From positions 1-40,935 of the forward strand of contig CACXMK010000019.1 in the NCBI GenBank assembly GCA_902768735.1: a stretch of 40,935 bases of DNA, read 5' to 3'. The stretch is from an uncultured Lachnospiraceae bacterium. GTDB lineage: Bacteria > Bacillota > Clostridia > Lachnospirales > Lachnospiraceae. Position 1 is the first letter of the stretch. The number at the start of each line of letters is the position of its first letter. The notes under the pieces were generated by a model, which ran no database searches, was not told where the DNA came from, and saw nothing but the letters and a program-made list of their open reading frames with translations. Positions 14,837 through 23,384 of the stretch are shown here, piece after piece. The translations under genes were made by a program, and so were the position numbers.

Positions 14837-16522
14837 TTAAAAAAGTCCGGAGATCTTTCCATTCTCGTCCACGTCGATCTTCATAGCTGCGGGAACCTTG
14901 GGAAGGCCGGGCATGGTCATGATCTCGCCTGTCAGGGCGACAACAAAGCCTGCGCCTGCCGAAACCTTGACGCCGCGGACCGTGATATCGAAGTCCTTGG
15001 GCGCACCGAGCTTCTTCGGGTCATCCGTAAGGCTGTACTGTGTCTTCGCGACGCAGATCGGCAGGTTGCCGAAGCCGATGCTCTCGAGCTGCTTGGCCTG
15101 TTTAGCCGCGTCAGCTGTCATCACGACGCCGCGCGCGCCGTAGATCTTTGTTGCGATCTGATTCAGCTTGTCCTCGATCGTCCCCGTGAGCTCGTAGGAG
15201 TAGCGGAAATCCGAAGGCTCCTCTACGAGGCGGATGATCTCCTCCGCGAGCGCCTTGCCACCTTCACCGCCCTTTGCCCATACCTGGGAGAGGACCACGT
15301 TCACACCGAGCTCCCTGCACTTATCCTCGACCAGCTTGATCTCAGCGGGTGTGTCGGTGGGGAACTCATTGATCGCAACTACGCAGGGAAGTCCGTACAC
15401 GTCGCGGATGTTGCTGACATGCTTTAAGAGGTTCGGAAGGCCCTTCTCAACGGCCTCGAGGTTCTCTGTGCCCAGATCCGCCTTGGCAACGCCTGCGTTG
15501 TGCTTGAGGCTCCTGACAGTGCCGACGATCACGACCGCGTTGGGGCGAAGGCCCGCCATACGGCACTTGATGTCGAGGAATTTCTCCGCGCCGAGGTCAG
15601 CGCCGAAGCCTGCCTCCGTAACTGCGTAATCCGCAAGTTTCAGGGCCATCTTTGTCGCGGTGACAGAGTTGCAGCCGTGCGCGATATTGGCGAAAGGCCC
15701 GCCGTGCACGATCGCGGGAACATGCTCAAGGGTCTGCACGAGGTTGGGCTTTAAAGCGTCCTTGAGAAGCGCCGCCATAGCGCCCTGCGCGTGCAGGTCG
15801 CCTGCTGTGACGGGTTTCTGCTCGCTGACTTTTCCGTAGGTATAGCCGATGATGATCCTGGAGAGCCTCTCTTTCAGATCCGTGATATCGCTTGCAAGGC
15901 AAAGCACTGCCATGATCTCGGATGCGACCGTAATATCATATCCGTCCTCGCGGGGGGTTCCGTTGACTCTTCCTCCGAGTCCGTCGACGACGAAGCGGAG
16001 CTGGCGGTCGTTCATATCCACGCATCTTCTCCAGGTGATCTTGCGGGGATCGATATTCAGCTCATTGCCCTGGTAGATGTGGTTGTCGATCATCGCTGCC
16101 AGCAGATTGTTCGCTGCGCCGATCGCATGGAAGTCACCGGTAAAGTGAAGGTTGATGTCCTCCATCGGAACGACCTGGGCGTAGCCGCCGCCTGCCGCGC
16201 CGCCCTTGATACCGAAAACGGGTCCGAGAGAGGGCTCGCGAAGCGCGACCATTACTTTTTTGCCGAGCTTCTGGAGGCCGTCTGCCAATCCGATCGTAGT
16301 CGTTGTCTTGCCTTCTCCCGCGGGAGTGGGGTTCATCGCTGTCACAAGGATCAGTTTGCCGTTCTCGCGGTCAGAATCCTTAAGCAGTTTATAATCGATC
16401 TTGGCCTTATATTTGCCGTACTGTTCAAGGTATTCGTCATCGATCCCGGCCTTTGCCGCGATCTCGGTGATCGGAAGCATCTGACATTCCTGCGCGATCT
16501 CAATATCACTCTTGTATCCCAT
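14837..16522 (-). CDS. fhs: Formate--tetrahydrofolate ligase
   Basis: Joins formate to tetrahydrofolate with ATP hydrolysis, giving 10-formyl-THF for purines and, in acetogens, the methyl branch of the Wood-Ljungdahl pathway. The 561-residue product is of family length. The nucleotide site TPAGEGKTT is at residues 66-74, and the conserved [37 protein letters not shown] block is complete when read in two parts ([20 protein letters not shown], then [17 protein letters not shown]). The start follows GAGAGGAGATAGAAA. A ZTP riboswitch in the leader controls it. No other one-carbon genes lie nearby, so acetogenesis cannot be inferred. Confidence 0.97.
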   Translation of the reverse strand: MGYKSDIEIAQECQMLPITEIAAKAGIDDEYLEQYGKYKAKIDYKLLKDSDRENGKLILVTAMNPTPAGEGKTTTTIGLADGLQKLGKKVMVALREPSLGPVFGIKGGAAGGGYAQVVPMEDINLHFTGDFHAIGAANNLLAAMIDNHIYQGNELNIDPRKITWRRCVDMNDRQLRFVVDGLGGRVNGTPREDGYDITVASEIMAVLCLASDITDLKERLSRIIIGYTYGKVSEQKPVTAGDLHAQGAMAALLKDALKPNLVQTLEHVPAIVHGGPFANIAHGCNSVTATKMALKLADYAVTEAGFGADLGAEKFLDIKCRMAGLRPNAVVIVGTVRSLKHNAGVAKADLGTENLEAVEKGLPNLLKHVSNIRDVYGLPCVVAINEFPTDTPAEIKLVEDKCRELGVNVVLSQVWAKGGEGGKALAEEIIRLVEEPSDFRYSYELTGTIEDKLNQIATKIYGARGVVMTADAAKQAKQLESIGFGNLPICVAKTQYSLTDDPKKLGAPKDFDITVRGVKVSAGAGFVVALTGEIMTMPGLPKVPAAMKIDVDENGKISGLF

Positions 16523-16605
16523 TTTCTATCTCCTCTCTTGTGTTGTTGGTGGTTTGTTCTCGTGGTTTGTACTGCTTGTCCTGCGCTGTCATAAAGTTAC
16601 AGAAA

Positions 16606-16721
16606 GGGCAGTAACAACAGGTTATCATCCAAATTTCCCCTGCTCATTACTGCCCAGACGGTCGGCTTTTCAAATCTCCGGTTCCCCTGTGGTACTCCAC
16701 AAAACCCGTCAGTAACCGGAG
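16606..16721 (-). promoter_or_regulatory. ZTP (pfl) riboswitch with terminator platform upstream of fhs
   Basis: On minus, CTCCGGTTACTGACGGG opens the aptamer (from 16721), followed by the GTGG/CCAC hairpin, GGGGAACCGGAG closing P1, and the pseudoknot-forming GCCGACCGTCTGGGCA (16666-16651), matching the ZTP consensus. The terminator stem GGGCAGTAA (16655-16647) with TTACTGCCC (16614-16606) shares GGGCA with the aptamer, so ligand binding and termination are mutually exclusive: an ON switch for ZMP/ZTP, signals of 10-formyl-THF shortage. Confidence 0.92.
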
Positions 16722-16739
16722 TTTTTTATTCTTACTTTC

Positions 16740-16768
16740 TTCTTATCAAATTGCTGTGCTTATGTCAA
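16740..16768 (-). promoter_or_regulatory. Predicted fhs promoter inside the end of the Na/Pi gene
   Basis: TTGACA (16768-16763), 17-bp spacer, TAAGAA (16745-16740). It overlaps the last codons of the upstream gene and would start transcription close to the first base of the riboswitch. Confidence 0.5.
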
Positions 16769-18719
16769 CTGTTTGAACTGTACTGTTTTCTGTACTGTTT
16801 TCCGTAGTACTATCCGTACTGCCTTCTGTACTGGTCTCTGTATTGGTTTCTGTACTGATTACTGTATCGGTTTCTGTACTGTTCTCTTTACTGTTTTCCG
16901 TAGTGTTGTCAATGCTGCTCTTAATACCGCGGAAACGCTTCGCATAGCGCTCATGCGCCTCGTTGTATTCCGTATTGAATCTCTGGTCCATTCCCGAGCG
17001 CAGGGCTGAGAAATAGATATGCTCGATACCCTCCAGTTCCGGATGGACGCGCACAAGCACCGCTTCTCCGATGTTCGTGCTGATATCCGCGATCCTCTTC
17101 ATGTCTGTCATCAGGTTCTCAAAGTTGGAGTCCGCGTAAACATCGCACTCCCCTTTTCCCATTCGATCCAGATGATGCTTCTTGAGCTTGCTCAGGATCT
17201 CGCTGGAGACTTCCTGCAGCGGCTCGATCCTGAAGGCTGCATCTACGTCGCGCTTTTCAAACGCCAGATCCACCGCATCCAGGACCTCTCTGAGAAGATC
17301 CTCCATAATACGGAGCTCTTCATAAGCTTTCTTGGAAAAGCTCGTCTGTGTGCTGTGCATATGATGCATGTTGTCCGCAATGTTTACGGCATGGTCTCCG
17401 AGACGCTCGAACTCCGCAACGACTTTATAGTACTGGTTAAGGATATCGACGTGTTTTGTCTCCCTCAGATGCGGAAGGAACTCCACAATATAGCGGCTGA
17501 TCCTGTCTGTGAGATGGTCTATGATCGTCTCATCTTCCATGATCTCGTCGTATAGGCTGCCGTTATACTGCTCCGTCAGGCTGAAAGCTTTCTCGATATT
17601 TTCCCTGGACAGACGCAGCAGAGTGAGCAAAAGATCGTAACAGCTGCGAAGCGCAAGTGCGGGGGTGTCGAAGAACGCCGGATTGAGCGCGTCCAGTTTG
17701 TCTTTGTACTTGCTCTCCGGCTCCTTGTCGTCGGCAACGACTCTCCGGCTGATCCTTTCGAAAAGGGAGATAAACGGAAACAGCAGGATACTTGCGACAA
17801 TATTGAACACGGTGTTCGTATTTGCGATCACACCGGAATTGGCGACCATATTCCAGATCCCGTCCATTAAGCCGGCCTTGTGCAAAAGCGCGACGCCGAC
17901 AAGGATCAATACCATCTTGCCGATATTAAACAGGATATTGACGATACCGACCCGCTTCTGTTCCGCGCGTGCGCCTATAAAGCACACGATTCCCGTGGTC
18001 ACGCTGTCGCCGAGATAAACGCCGACGATCACAGGATACACTGCCTTGAACGTCAGCAATCCCGAGGCGGAAAACGCCTGCAGGATACCGACCGTGGCAG
18101 AGGAACTCTGCAGGATGAAGGCCACTGTCGCGCCGGTGACGTAGCCCATGACCGGATTGTTGCCGAGGCTGCTGAAAAGTCCTTCCACCATCCCCGATTC
18201 CGTAAGGACAGTGACGGCGCTCGTCATATTTAAAAGGCCGTAAAAGAGGATGCCGAAGCCGACGGCAATATTTCCCATCTGCCGCGAACTCTTAAGCCTT
18301 CTTCCGCCCATGATCATCACAATGCCGATGATCAGCGCGATCGGCGCGAGAGAAGAGGGCTTGAACAACTGCAGCCAGGACGTCGCCCCGCCGGCGTCGA
18401 GGTCAAGGAGTCTGATGATCTGGCCCGTGACGGTCGTACCGACGTTTGCGCCGATGATAATGCCCAGTGACTGGTGCAGGGTCAATAAGCCTGCGCCGAC
18501 AAGGCCTGAAGTGATGACGATCGTCGCCGTAGAAGACTGAATGATCGCCGTTACGCCAAGGCCGAGAAAGAATGCCTTGACAGGGTTGTTCGTAACGGCT
18601 TCCATTGCCTTCTTGAGCGCTCCGGAGGAGCTCTCCTTTAGGCCGTCTCCCATAAGCCGCATTCCGTACAGGAACATGGCAAGGCCGCCGAACAATGTTA
18701 AGAAATCAAATATACTCAT
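16746..18719 (-). CDS. Na+/phosphate cotransporter with PhoU-like domain and repeat tail
   Basis: A 657-residue NptA/PhoU-type protein importing phosphate with sodium. The membrane half carries the two inverted-repeat signatures IIQSSTAT (about residue 60) and ILQSSSAT (about 205). From about residue 350 a helical PhoU-like cytoplasmic domain follows (blocks EFERLGDHAVNIADNMHHM and DMKRIADISTNIGE). The last about 50 residues are a low-complexity run of TEN/TES-type units (TENSKENSTETDTVISTETN and onward), absent from ordinary family members. The start follows TCAGGAAAG. It is upstream of the fhs riboswitch but probably separately transcribed. Confidence 0.93.
   Translation of the reverse strand: MSIFDFLTLFGGLAMFLYGMRLMGDGLKESSSGALKKAMEAVTNNPVKAFFLGLGVTAIIQSSTATIVITSGLVGAGLLTLHQSLGIIIGANVGTTVTGQIIRLLDLDAGGATSWLQLFKPSSLAPIALIIGIVMIMGGRRLKSSRQMGNIAVGFGILFYGLLNMTSAVTVLTESGMVEGLFSSLGNNPVMGYVTGATVAFILQSSSATVGILQAFSASGLLTFKAVYPVIVGVYLGDSVTTGIVCFIGARAEQKRVGIVNILFNIGKMVLILVGVALLHKAGLMDGIWNMVANSGVIANTNTVFNIVASILLFPFISLFERISRRVVADDKEPESKYKDKLDALNPAFFDTPALALRSCYDLLLTLLRLSRENIEKAFSLTEQYNGSLYDEIMEDETIIDHLTDRISRYIVEFLPHLRETKHVDILNQYYKVVAEFERLGDHAVNIADNMHHMHSTQTSFSKKAYEELRIMEDLLREVLDAVDLAFEKRDVDAAFRIEPLQEVSSEILSKLKKHHLDRMGKGECDVYADSNFENLMTDMKRIADISTNIGEAVLVRVHPELEGIEHIYFSALRSGMDQRFNTEYNEAHERYAKRFRGIKSSIDNTTENSKENSTETDTVISTETNTETSTEGSTDSTTENSTENSTVQTVDISTAI
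16772..16915. repeat. Degenerate 12/6-bp in-frame tandem repeat
   Basis: Units related to TGTACTGTTTTC / TGTACTGGTCTC recur about every 12 bp and encode the Ser/Thr/Glu/Asn tail of the Na/Pi transporter. Unit length is a multiple of three, so expansions keep the frame. Confidence 0.85.
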
Positions 18720-18908
18720 AAACTTTCCTGAATTCCAACTTCCTTACTTTCAACAAATGAAATAGCAACGGATCAAAACTCTGCCAAAATATCATGTCTA
18801 AACAAACGTTCTCAGAATTGAATTCTAAAGAAGGTTCTTAAGAATTGCAATGAGCAAAACAGCGAAAATGATAACGATTACAGCGCCTCTCATCAGCAAA
18901 AGAACCGT

Positions 18909-18948
18909 AAAAAAAGAGAGCGCGCAGCCGGGCAGAATGCGCGTTCTC
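18909..18948 (-). terminator. Intrinsic terminator of the exported-protein operon
   Basis: On minus GAGAACGCGCA (18948-18938) pairs with TGCGCGCTCTC (18926-18916; one G-T wobble) and is followed by seven T (18915-18909). It ends the operon 21500-19014. The rest of the spacer 18720-18900 is AT-rich with no ORF; no convincing promoter for the Na/Pi gene was identified. Confidence 0.85.
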
Positions 18949-19013
18949 TACATTTGAAAAGCCCAATATCAACTCTTTACAGTCTCTTTACTTCGTCCGT
19001 TTAAAAAAGGGGA

Positions 19014-20612
19014 TCAGTCGTCTCTGCGTATTTTGTTATATTCGACCTGTTCCTGTCCGGACTGTCCTGTTCCGAGCATAAGGTACAGGTCCTCATCGTC
19101 CGCGCGATACAGGATTTCTTTTCCTCCGGGGCCGGCCTCTTTAAAGATGCCGTCCCTGCAGTGCCAGATGATCTCCGTGTCTCCGACAGTGCCGGTGTGA
19201 TCCCGGTTCAGCATGACCGCTTGCGGATAGTTGCTCGCGTCGCTGCTAAGGACTTTGTCGTTGAGAGCATATCTGCCGGGAAGATCTTCGTATTCCCTCT
19301 GCGGATCGTGGTTCGAGAACAGGAACGAGCAGGCGGTCTGTCTGAGCGCTTTCTCTCTTAAAGAATCTCCGTCCCCGTCAGAGTACCAGTCCACAAGAAG
19401 CGTGCCGTCATTGTGTTCCGCCGCCGTGTAGATCCTCCGCATCCCGTCTCCTTTGTCCGGCGCGGGAACGGAGATGGTAAAGCCCCAGTCCTCGCGGCTT
19501 CCGCCAAAATACCACTCGCTCCGCAGGATCTGGTCAGAATCGTAGTCTTCCTCGATATCTTCGAGCACATCCTCTGTCGAATCATCGTCGTAATAGCGGA
19601 CTCTGAGCTTATCCGTATCCTCCCCGGCGTCCCCGTAAGTGAACACGACCTCTCTGTAGCCCTCCTTCACGGAAACCAGCGAATTGTCGAAGTAGGCGAG
19701 CCATCCCTCGTCGTTCTCATAGGCCCTGAAAGACGCGGGGATCCGGCTGACCGCCGCCTTGCCGTCCGCACTGTCTGTATCGTCGGACACCTTGCGGTAT
19801 TCGACCCTCGTACCGTCCATCTGCAAAAACAGAGACTCGCTCATGATCGTGAAGAACCGGACCTCTCCGCCCGCGGTATCTTCTTTGATCAGCCCGTCGC
19901 GGCTAAGCCACACGATATCCGTCATCTCCTGCCCGCCGATCCGGCCGGTGTGGTCTTCCGAAAGTACGATCTCAGCCGGATACTCCGTCTGTCCGTCAGC
20001 CGGAAGCTCCTCCCTGAGCACATACGTACCGGGAATGTAATCGTATTCTGTCTGCGGGCGGTGATCTGTCAGTTCGACGCTGTCAAGGATATCCGCCAGC
20101 GTATCGTCGATCCGTTTTTCCCGCTCCTCGTCGTTCTCGACGCTGCCCGTCCGCTCGATCAAAAGGACGCCGCCGTTGTGCTCCACTGCCGTGTACGCAA
20201 GCGTCGATCCCCAGCCGTTCCGGACCACATCGACATGGAAGGCCCAAATGTCTGCTCTCCCGGCAAAATACCCCTCGCTCCATTCCAGCCAGGAACCGCT
20301 GTAATCCTCCACCTCCTCCGCAAGGAGGATATCTGTGGAGGTGTACGGCAGGTAGCGGAACCGCAGCTTATTGACTCTGTTCTGTTCTCCGGTATAGGAA
20401 AACTCCGTGCCGTTCCAGACTTCCCGGACGTCAATGAGATCGCTGTCATACCGGGCGGACCAGCCGTCCTCGCTCTCGTATGTCTCCAGCGGCGTACTGC
20501 TCAGCTCGCTGGCGCCGGTGTTTTCGGCCGCTGCCGCTCTTTGGACGGAGCTTCCAAACACCGCCGCAAAGACAGCCAGGCACACAAGCACGGCCAGATA
20601 TCGATTCTTCAT
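19014..20612 (-). CDS. Exported protein with two copies of an unknown domain
   Basis: A 532-residue secreted protein with a Sec signal peptide (AVLVCLAVFAAVFGSSVQRA, cleavage after AAA near 28). The mature part is an internal duplication: each half starts with YESEDGWSARYDSDLIDVRE or YENDEGWLAYFDNSLVSVKE, continues through a F-Y-G-G/A-G-R-x-D-W-x-F/W segment (GYFAGRADIWAFHVDV; WYFGGSREDWGFTISV), a TAVEHNGGVLLIE/TAAEHNDGTLLVD strand, a short PGTYVLREEL/PGRYALNDKV linker and an SEDHTGRIGG/NRDHTGTVGD C-terminal beta unit. The same unit occurs once in the lipoprotein at 21500-22465. No catalytic motif is evident; a surface or ligand-binding role is only a guess. Confidence 0.85.
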   Translation of the reverse strand: MKNRYLAVLVCLAVFAAVFGSSVQRAAAAENTGASELSSTPLETYESEDGWSARYDSDLIDVREVWNGTEFSYTGEQNRVNKLRFRYLPYTSTDILLAEEVEDYSGSWLEWSEGYFAGRADIWAFHVDVVRNGWGSTLAYTAVEHNGGVLLIERTGSVENDEEREKRIDDTLADILDSVELTDHRPQTEYDYIPGTYVLREELPADGQTEYPAEIVLSEDHTGRIGGQEMTDIVWLSRDGLIKEDTAGGEVRFFTIMSESLFLQMDGTRVEYRKVSDDTDSADGKAAVSRIPASFRAYENDEGWLAYFDNSLVSVKEGYREVVFTYGDAGEDTDKLRVRYYDDDSTEDVLEDIEEDYDSDQILRSEWYFGGSREDWGFTISVPAPDKGDGMRRIYTAAEHNDGTLLVDWYSDGDGDSLREKALRQTACSFLFSNHDPQREYEDLPGRYALNDKVLSSDASNYPQAVMLNRDHTGTVGDTEIIWHCRDGIFKEAGPGGKEILYRADDEDLYLMLGTGQSGQEQVEYNKIRRDD

Positions 20613-20677
20613 TTCCCCAACTCCCTCAGCTTTCCCTCGTAATCTTTAACTGCTTCGCGAATTTTACGCGGCTGCGT

Positions 20678-21460
20678 TTATGACCCTGCTTTTTTCTTCT
20701 GTACCATGTAGTTGATGCGCGTCGACAGGTGCTCCCCCAGAAGGTGTGATCCCACAACGACCGCTTTCATCTTGCCGCCCGGAATGACGATCATCTTTCC
20801 CTTGAGCGCGCCTTCCACGCCTTCCCGCGCGGCCTGCTTCGCCGTGATCTGTTTCCCGGAGACCGCCACACCCGCGTTGTCGTTGAACGCCGTGTCCACC
20901 GGACCCGGGCAGAGGCAGCACACCTTCACGGGGCTCTTCGCCTGACGCAGTTCTTCGTGGATCGCTTCCGTGAGCCTTACCACATAGTTCTTGGACGCGT
21001 AATAGCTCGAGAAGGTGGGGCCGGATGTAAATCCCGCGCAGGAGCCGACGTTCAGCAGTACGCCGTGTCCGTTCTTCACCATCTCCCTCAAAAAGAGCTT
21101 TGACAGAATATGGACTGACGTCACGTTCAGGTCGATCAGCGTCAGTTCCTTCTCGAGGTCCGTCTCAAGAAAGAGCCCGTAAACGCCCATTCCCGCATTG
21201 TTGACGACGAAATCGATATTCCGGCTGCCGGCCTGCGCGCAGGACTCCTCAAAGAGGCGCACGCACTCCTCCCTTTTCGAGAGGTCTGCCGGGATCACGA
21301 GGACCTTTCTGTCGGGATATTTTGACAGGATCTGCCCGCGCAGTTTGTTCAGGCGGTCCTCCCGGCGCGCCGTAAGGATCAGGTCATATCCCCTGACCGC
21401 GAGGTCCTTTGCGATCTCCATTCCGATGCCGGCGCTGGCGCCGGTCACTAATGCATACAT
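20678..21460 (-). CDS. Short-chain dehydrogenase/reductase (SDR)
   Basis: A 260-residue NAD(P)-dependent oxidoreductase with Rossmann fold. The cofactor motif TGASAGIG is at residues 6-13 and ARRE after strand 2 suggests NADP preference. NNAGMGVYG follows strand 4, the catalytic Ser is in NVGSCAGFTS, and the Tyr-Lys pair is YYASK. The C-terminal PGGKMKAVVVGSHLLGEH resembles DltE-like SDRs. The start follows GAGGGAAG. It is the middle gene of a three-gene minus-strand operon (39 bp after the lipoprotein, 65 bp before the two-domain exported protein). Substrate unknown. Confidence 0.92.
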   Translation of the reverse strand: MYALVTGASAGIGMEIAKDLAVRGYDLILTARREDRLNKLRGQILSKYPDRKVLVIPADLSKREECVRLFEESCAQAGSRNIDFVVNNAGMGVYGLFLETDLEKELTLIDLNVTSVHILSKLFLREMVKNGHGVLLNVGSCAGFTSGPTFSSYYASKNYVVRLTEAIHEELRQAKSPVKVCCLCPGPVDTAFNDNAGVAVSGKQITAKQAAREGVEGALKGKMIVIPGGKMKAVVVGSHLLGEHLSTRINYMVQKKKAGS

Positions 21461-21499
21461 ATGCTTCCCTCACTCTTTCCCGAACCCGACTATGCGTTT

Positions 21500-22465
21500 T
21501 CACTCTTTCTCAAATTCGAAGACGGCGGGCTCATCGCCATCCGTTTCTTCGATCAGGATCAAAGAATTGCCCTCGATCACATACTCGTAGATCTGCTCTC
21601 CGGTCTCCGCGTTCAGGAGGATCCCCTCGCGGCTGTACCAGATGACCGGAACTTCGTCCTGGAAGCTGATAACGCCCGTGTGGTCTTCCTTAAGTTCGAC
21701 GAAATACTCCGCCGTCACTTTTTGTCCATCGATCTCCTCTTCGTATTTCTGCACGTACTTTCCGGGCACATACTCGGAATAGGTCTGCGGTTCATGATCT
21801 GTAAACTCAAAGGAATCCAGGATGGCCGAGATCGTATCGGAGATACTCATGCCTGTCGCCTCATCCGCTTCCTTATGAGAGTCGATCTGGACGAGCAGCG
21901 TGCCGCCGTTGTGCTCAACCGCGATGAACTCCTGGGAATCATCAGATCCCTCTTCGGGCGTGACCGCCACTCTCATGGACCACACGTCCTCTCTTCCGGC
22001 AAAATACCCCTCGCTCCTTGTATGCTCCGGAAGCCCGTCCTCATTCGCGATCGCGTCGTAGAGGACTTCGTCGGGCATCCTGTTCATAAAATAGTAAAAG
22101 CCGACAGAGTTGATCCCGGAGCTCTTACCGGTATAAGTGAAGTTCACTCCCTTCTCCGTCTTCTCCATCTCGACCAGGTTGCTGTCGTACCTGACAAACC
22201 AGCCGTCTTCGCTCTCGTATTTTCCGTCAAGCTCCCCGGAAGCTTCGCTGTTTTGACCCGCCTCAGCTTCTGCCGGGGCTGCTTCGCTCTGGGTCGCTTC
22301 TGCCGGAGCTGCCTCTGTAGGAGCCGCCTCTGCCGGAGCTGCCTCTGTAGGAGCCGCCTCTGCCGTGGCTGCCTGTTCCTTCGGTGCCGCTGTCTGGCCG
22401 GCGCAGCCCGCCGTCACCATCGCCGCCGCAAGAAGGATCGCTGCTAATGCCTTATATTTCTTCAT
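21500..22465 (-). CDS. Lipoprotein with one copy of the YESEDGW domain
   Basis: A 321-residue lipoprotein: signal peptide with lipobox VTAGC (Cys 21), then a 55-residue Ala/Pro/Glu/Thr linker built of repeated EAAPTEAAPAEA units that should span the cell wall, then one copy of the domain duplicated in the 532-residue protein (YESEDGWFVRYDSNLVEME, SEGYFAGREDVWSMRV, IAVEHNGGTLLVQ, EYVPGKYVQ, LKEDHTGVI). It is the first gene of the operon, and the start follows AAAAGGAGGC. Function unknown. Confidence 0.88.
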   Translation of the reverse strand: MKKYKALAAILLAAAMVTAGCAGQTAAPKEQAATAEAAPTEAAPAEAAPTEAAPAEATQSEAAPAEAEAGQNSEASGELDGKYESEDGWFVRYDSNLVEMEKTEKGVNFTYTGKSSGINSVGFYYFMNRMPDEVLYDAIANEDGLPEHTRSEGYFAGREDVWSMRVAVTPEEGSDDSQEFIAVEHNGGTLLVQIDSHKEADEATGMSISDTISAILDSFEFTDHEPQTYSEYVPGKYVQKYEEEIDGQKVTAEYFVELKEDHTGVISFQDEVPVIWYSREGILLNAETGEQIYEYVIEGNSLILIEETDGDEPAVFEFEKE

Positions 22466-22713
22466 AAATCAATGCCTCCTTTTATGTGTGTCTGTTTTCG
22501 TGTCGATACTTATTTTATAATTATAATAACTATAATCATATATCCTTTCTATGTTTGCTTCCGTATCGATGTATTATGATATACCTGTTTGTTCGGCGCT
22601 GTCGAGAAAAATTTTTCTTTCCGCGTGGATAATCTCAGTGGAGGGAGTATATAAAGACATAGAACGGAATTTCAAACGCAGACAAACTGCTATTTAAAAA
22701 AAGGAGAATCACA

Positions 22714-23016
22714 ATGAGCGAAATGATGGAAAACAAACTGACCGCTGATGAACTCGATGCTGTATCCGGCGGTGTTGGCAGACCGGAACTTAATGTAATC
22801 TCGATCACCCCTTACTGGGTAAAGGTTACCGCTTCCACCCTGAACTGCAGATATACCCCGAACGGCCCGAAGATCAAGTCCTTTGAATACGGCCACAAAC
22901 TGAAAGTCGACGGGATCACGGATGACGGCCAGTGGTACAGGCTTCTTGTCAACGACACCAAGCACGGCGGCCAGATCTACGGCTTCATCTTCAAGGCTTA
23001 TACCGAGAGGCTTTGA
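22714..23016 (+). CDS. Double-glycine leader peptide fused to an SH3b domain
   Basis: A 100-residue protein. Residues 1-20 end in LTADELDAVSGG, a classical double-glycine leader cut by C39-peptidase ABC exporters during bacteriocin and peptide secretion. The remaining 80 residues form a bacterial SH3 domain: VKVTASTLNCRYTPNGPKI, then KLKVDGITDDGQWYRLLV and GQIYGFIFKAYTERL. GG leaders normally precede small bacteriocins or modified peptides, not a folded wall-binding domain. AAAAGGAGAATCACA gives a strong ribosome binding site and a terminator follows at 23111. No exporter, immunity or modification gene is in the window, so it is an orphan here. It is divergent from the lipoprotein operon; the 248-bp spacer is AT-rich with TCGATAC/GTATCGA arms. 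Confidence 0.8.
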   Translation: MSEMMENKLTADELDAVSGGVGRPELNVISITPYWVKVTASTLNCRYTPNGPKIKSFEYGHKLKVDGITDDGQWYRLLVNDTKHGGQIYGFIFKAYTERL

Positions 23017-23038
23017 CCGGGATCCGATCTGATTGAGA

Positions 23039-23296
23039 TTAGATAGTAAATAGTAAACAATTAAGTATTAAACAGTAAATAACACGTGCGCCGCAGCGCG
23101 CACATAGCGACTGCCCCGCAGATCCCTCAAGGGACCTGCGGGGCAGTTTTTTTGTCCTCCGCTCTGACCATTTGCCACAAAGTACCTCTCCCTTATGGCG
23201 TTCTGAAAAGCCCGATCCGCACCCGCACAGGATTCCCACAGCCAGCGCTGCCGCCGCGATCACGTTTCCGGTATTTCTGATCCATCTTTTAAACAC
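23039..23296 (-). CDS. Possible small lipoprotein, doubtful
   Basis: A GTG at 23296, 10-15 bp after TTAGGAGAG, opens an 85-codon frame. The first 30 residues look like a lipoprotein signal (MFKRWIRNTGNVIAAAALAV, then GILCGCGSG), but the later part runs through the plus-strand terminator and has no protein-like character. It may be a decayed gene. Nothing else was seen in the 368-bp gap 23017-23384 apart from the terminator. Confidence 0.25.
   Translation of the reverse strand: MFKRWIRNTGNVIAAAALAVGILCGCGSGFSERHKGEVLCGKWSERRTKKLPRRSLEGSAGQSLCARCGARVIYCLILNCLLFTI
23111..23153 (+). terminator. Intrinsic terminator of the SH3b gene
   Basis: CTGCCCCGCAG (23111-23121) pairs with CTGCGGGGCAG (23136-23146), with inner TCCCT/AGGGA extending the stem, followed by seven T. 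Confidence 0.92.
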
Positions 23297-23384
23297 TCTG
23301 GTTTTACTCTCCTAACTGGTTTTTGGCATATTCTAGCACATGTTGTTAGTCCTGTAAAACCTCTTTGATGGCTCTTAGCATGTA

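Noticed and set aside
16651-16721. Tetrahydrofolate riboswitch before fhs
   Set aside because: The conserved blocks (ACTGACGG, GGGGAACCGG, GCCGACCGTCTGGGC) match the ZTP class, not the THF class.
16772-16915. Repeat array resembling a CRISPR
   Set aside because: Units are short, degenerate, in frame, without spacers, and encode the tail of the Na/Pi transporter; no cas genes.
22714-23016. Ordinary bacteriocin
   Set aside because: The mature part is a folded SH3b domain, and no immunity, modification or exporter genes are adjacent.
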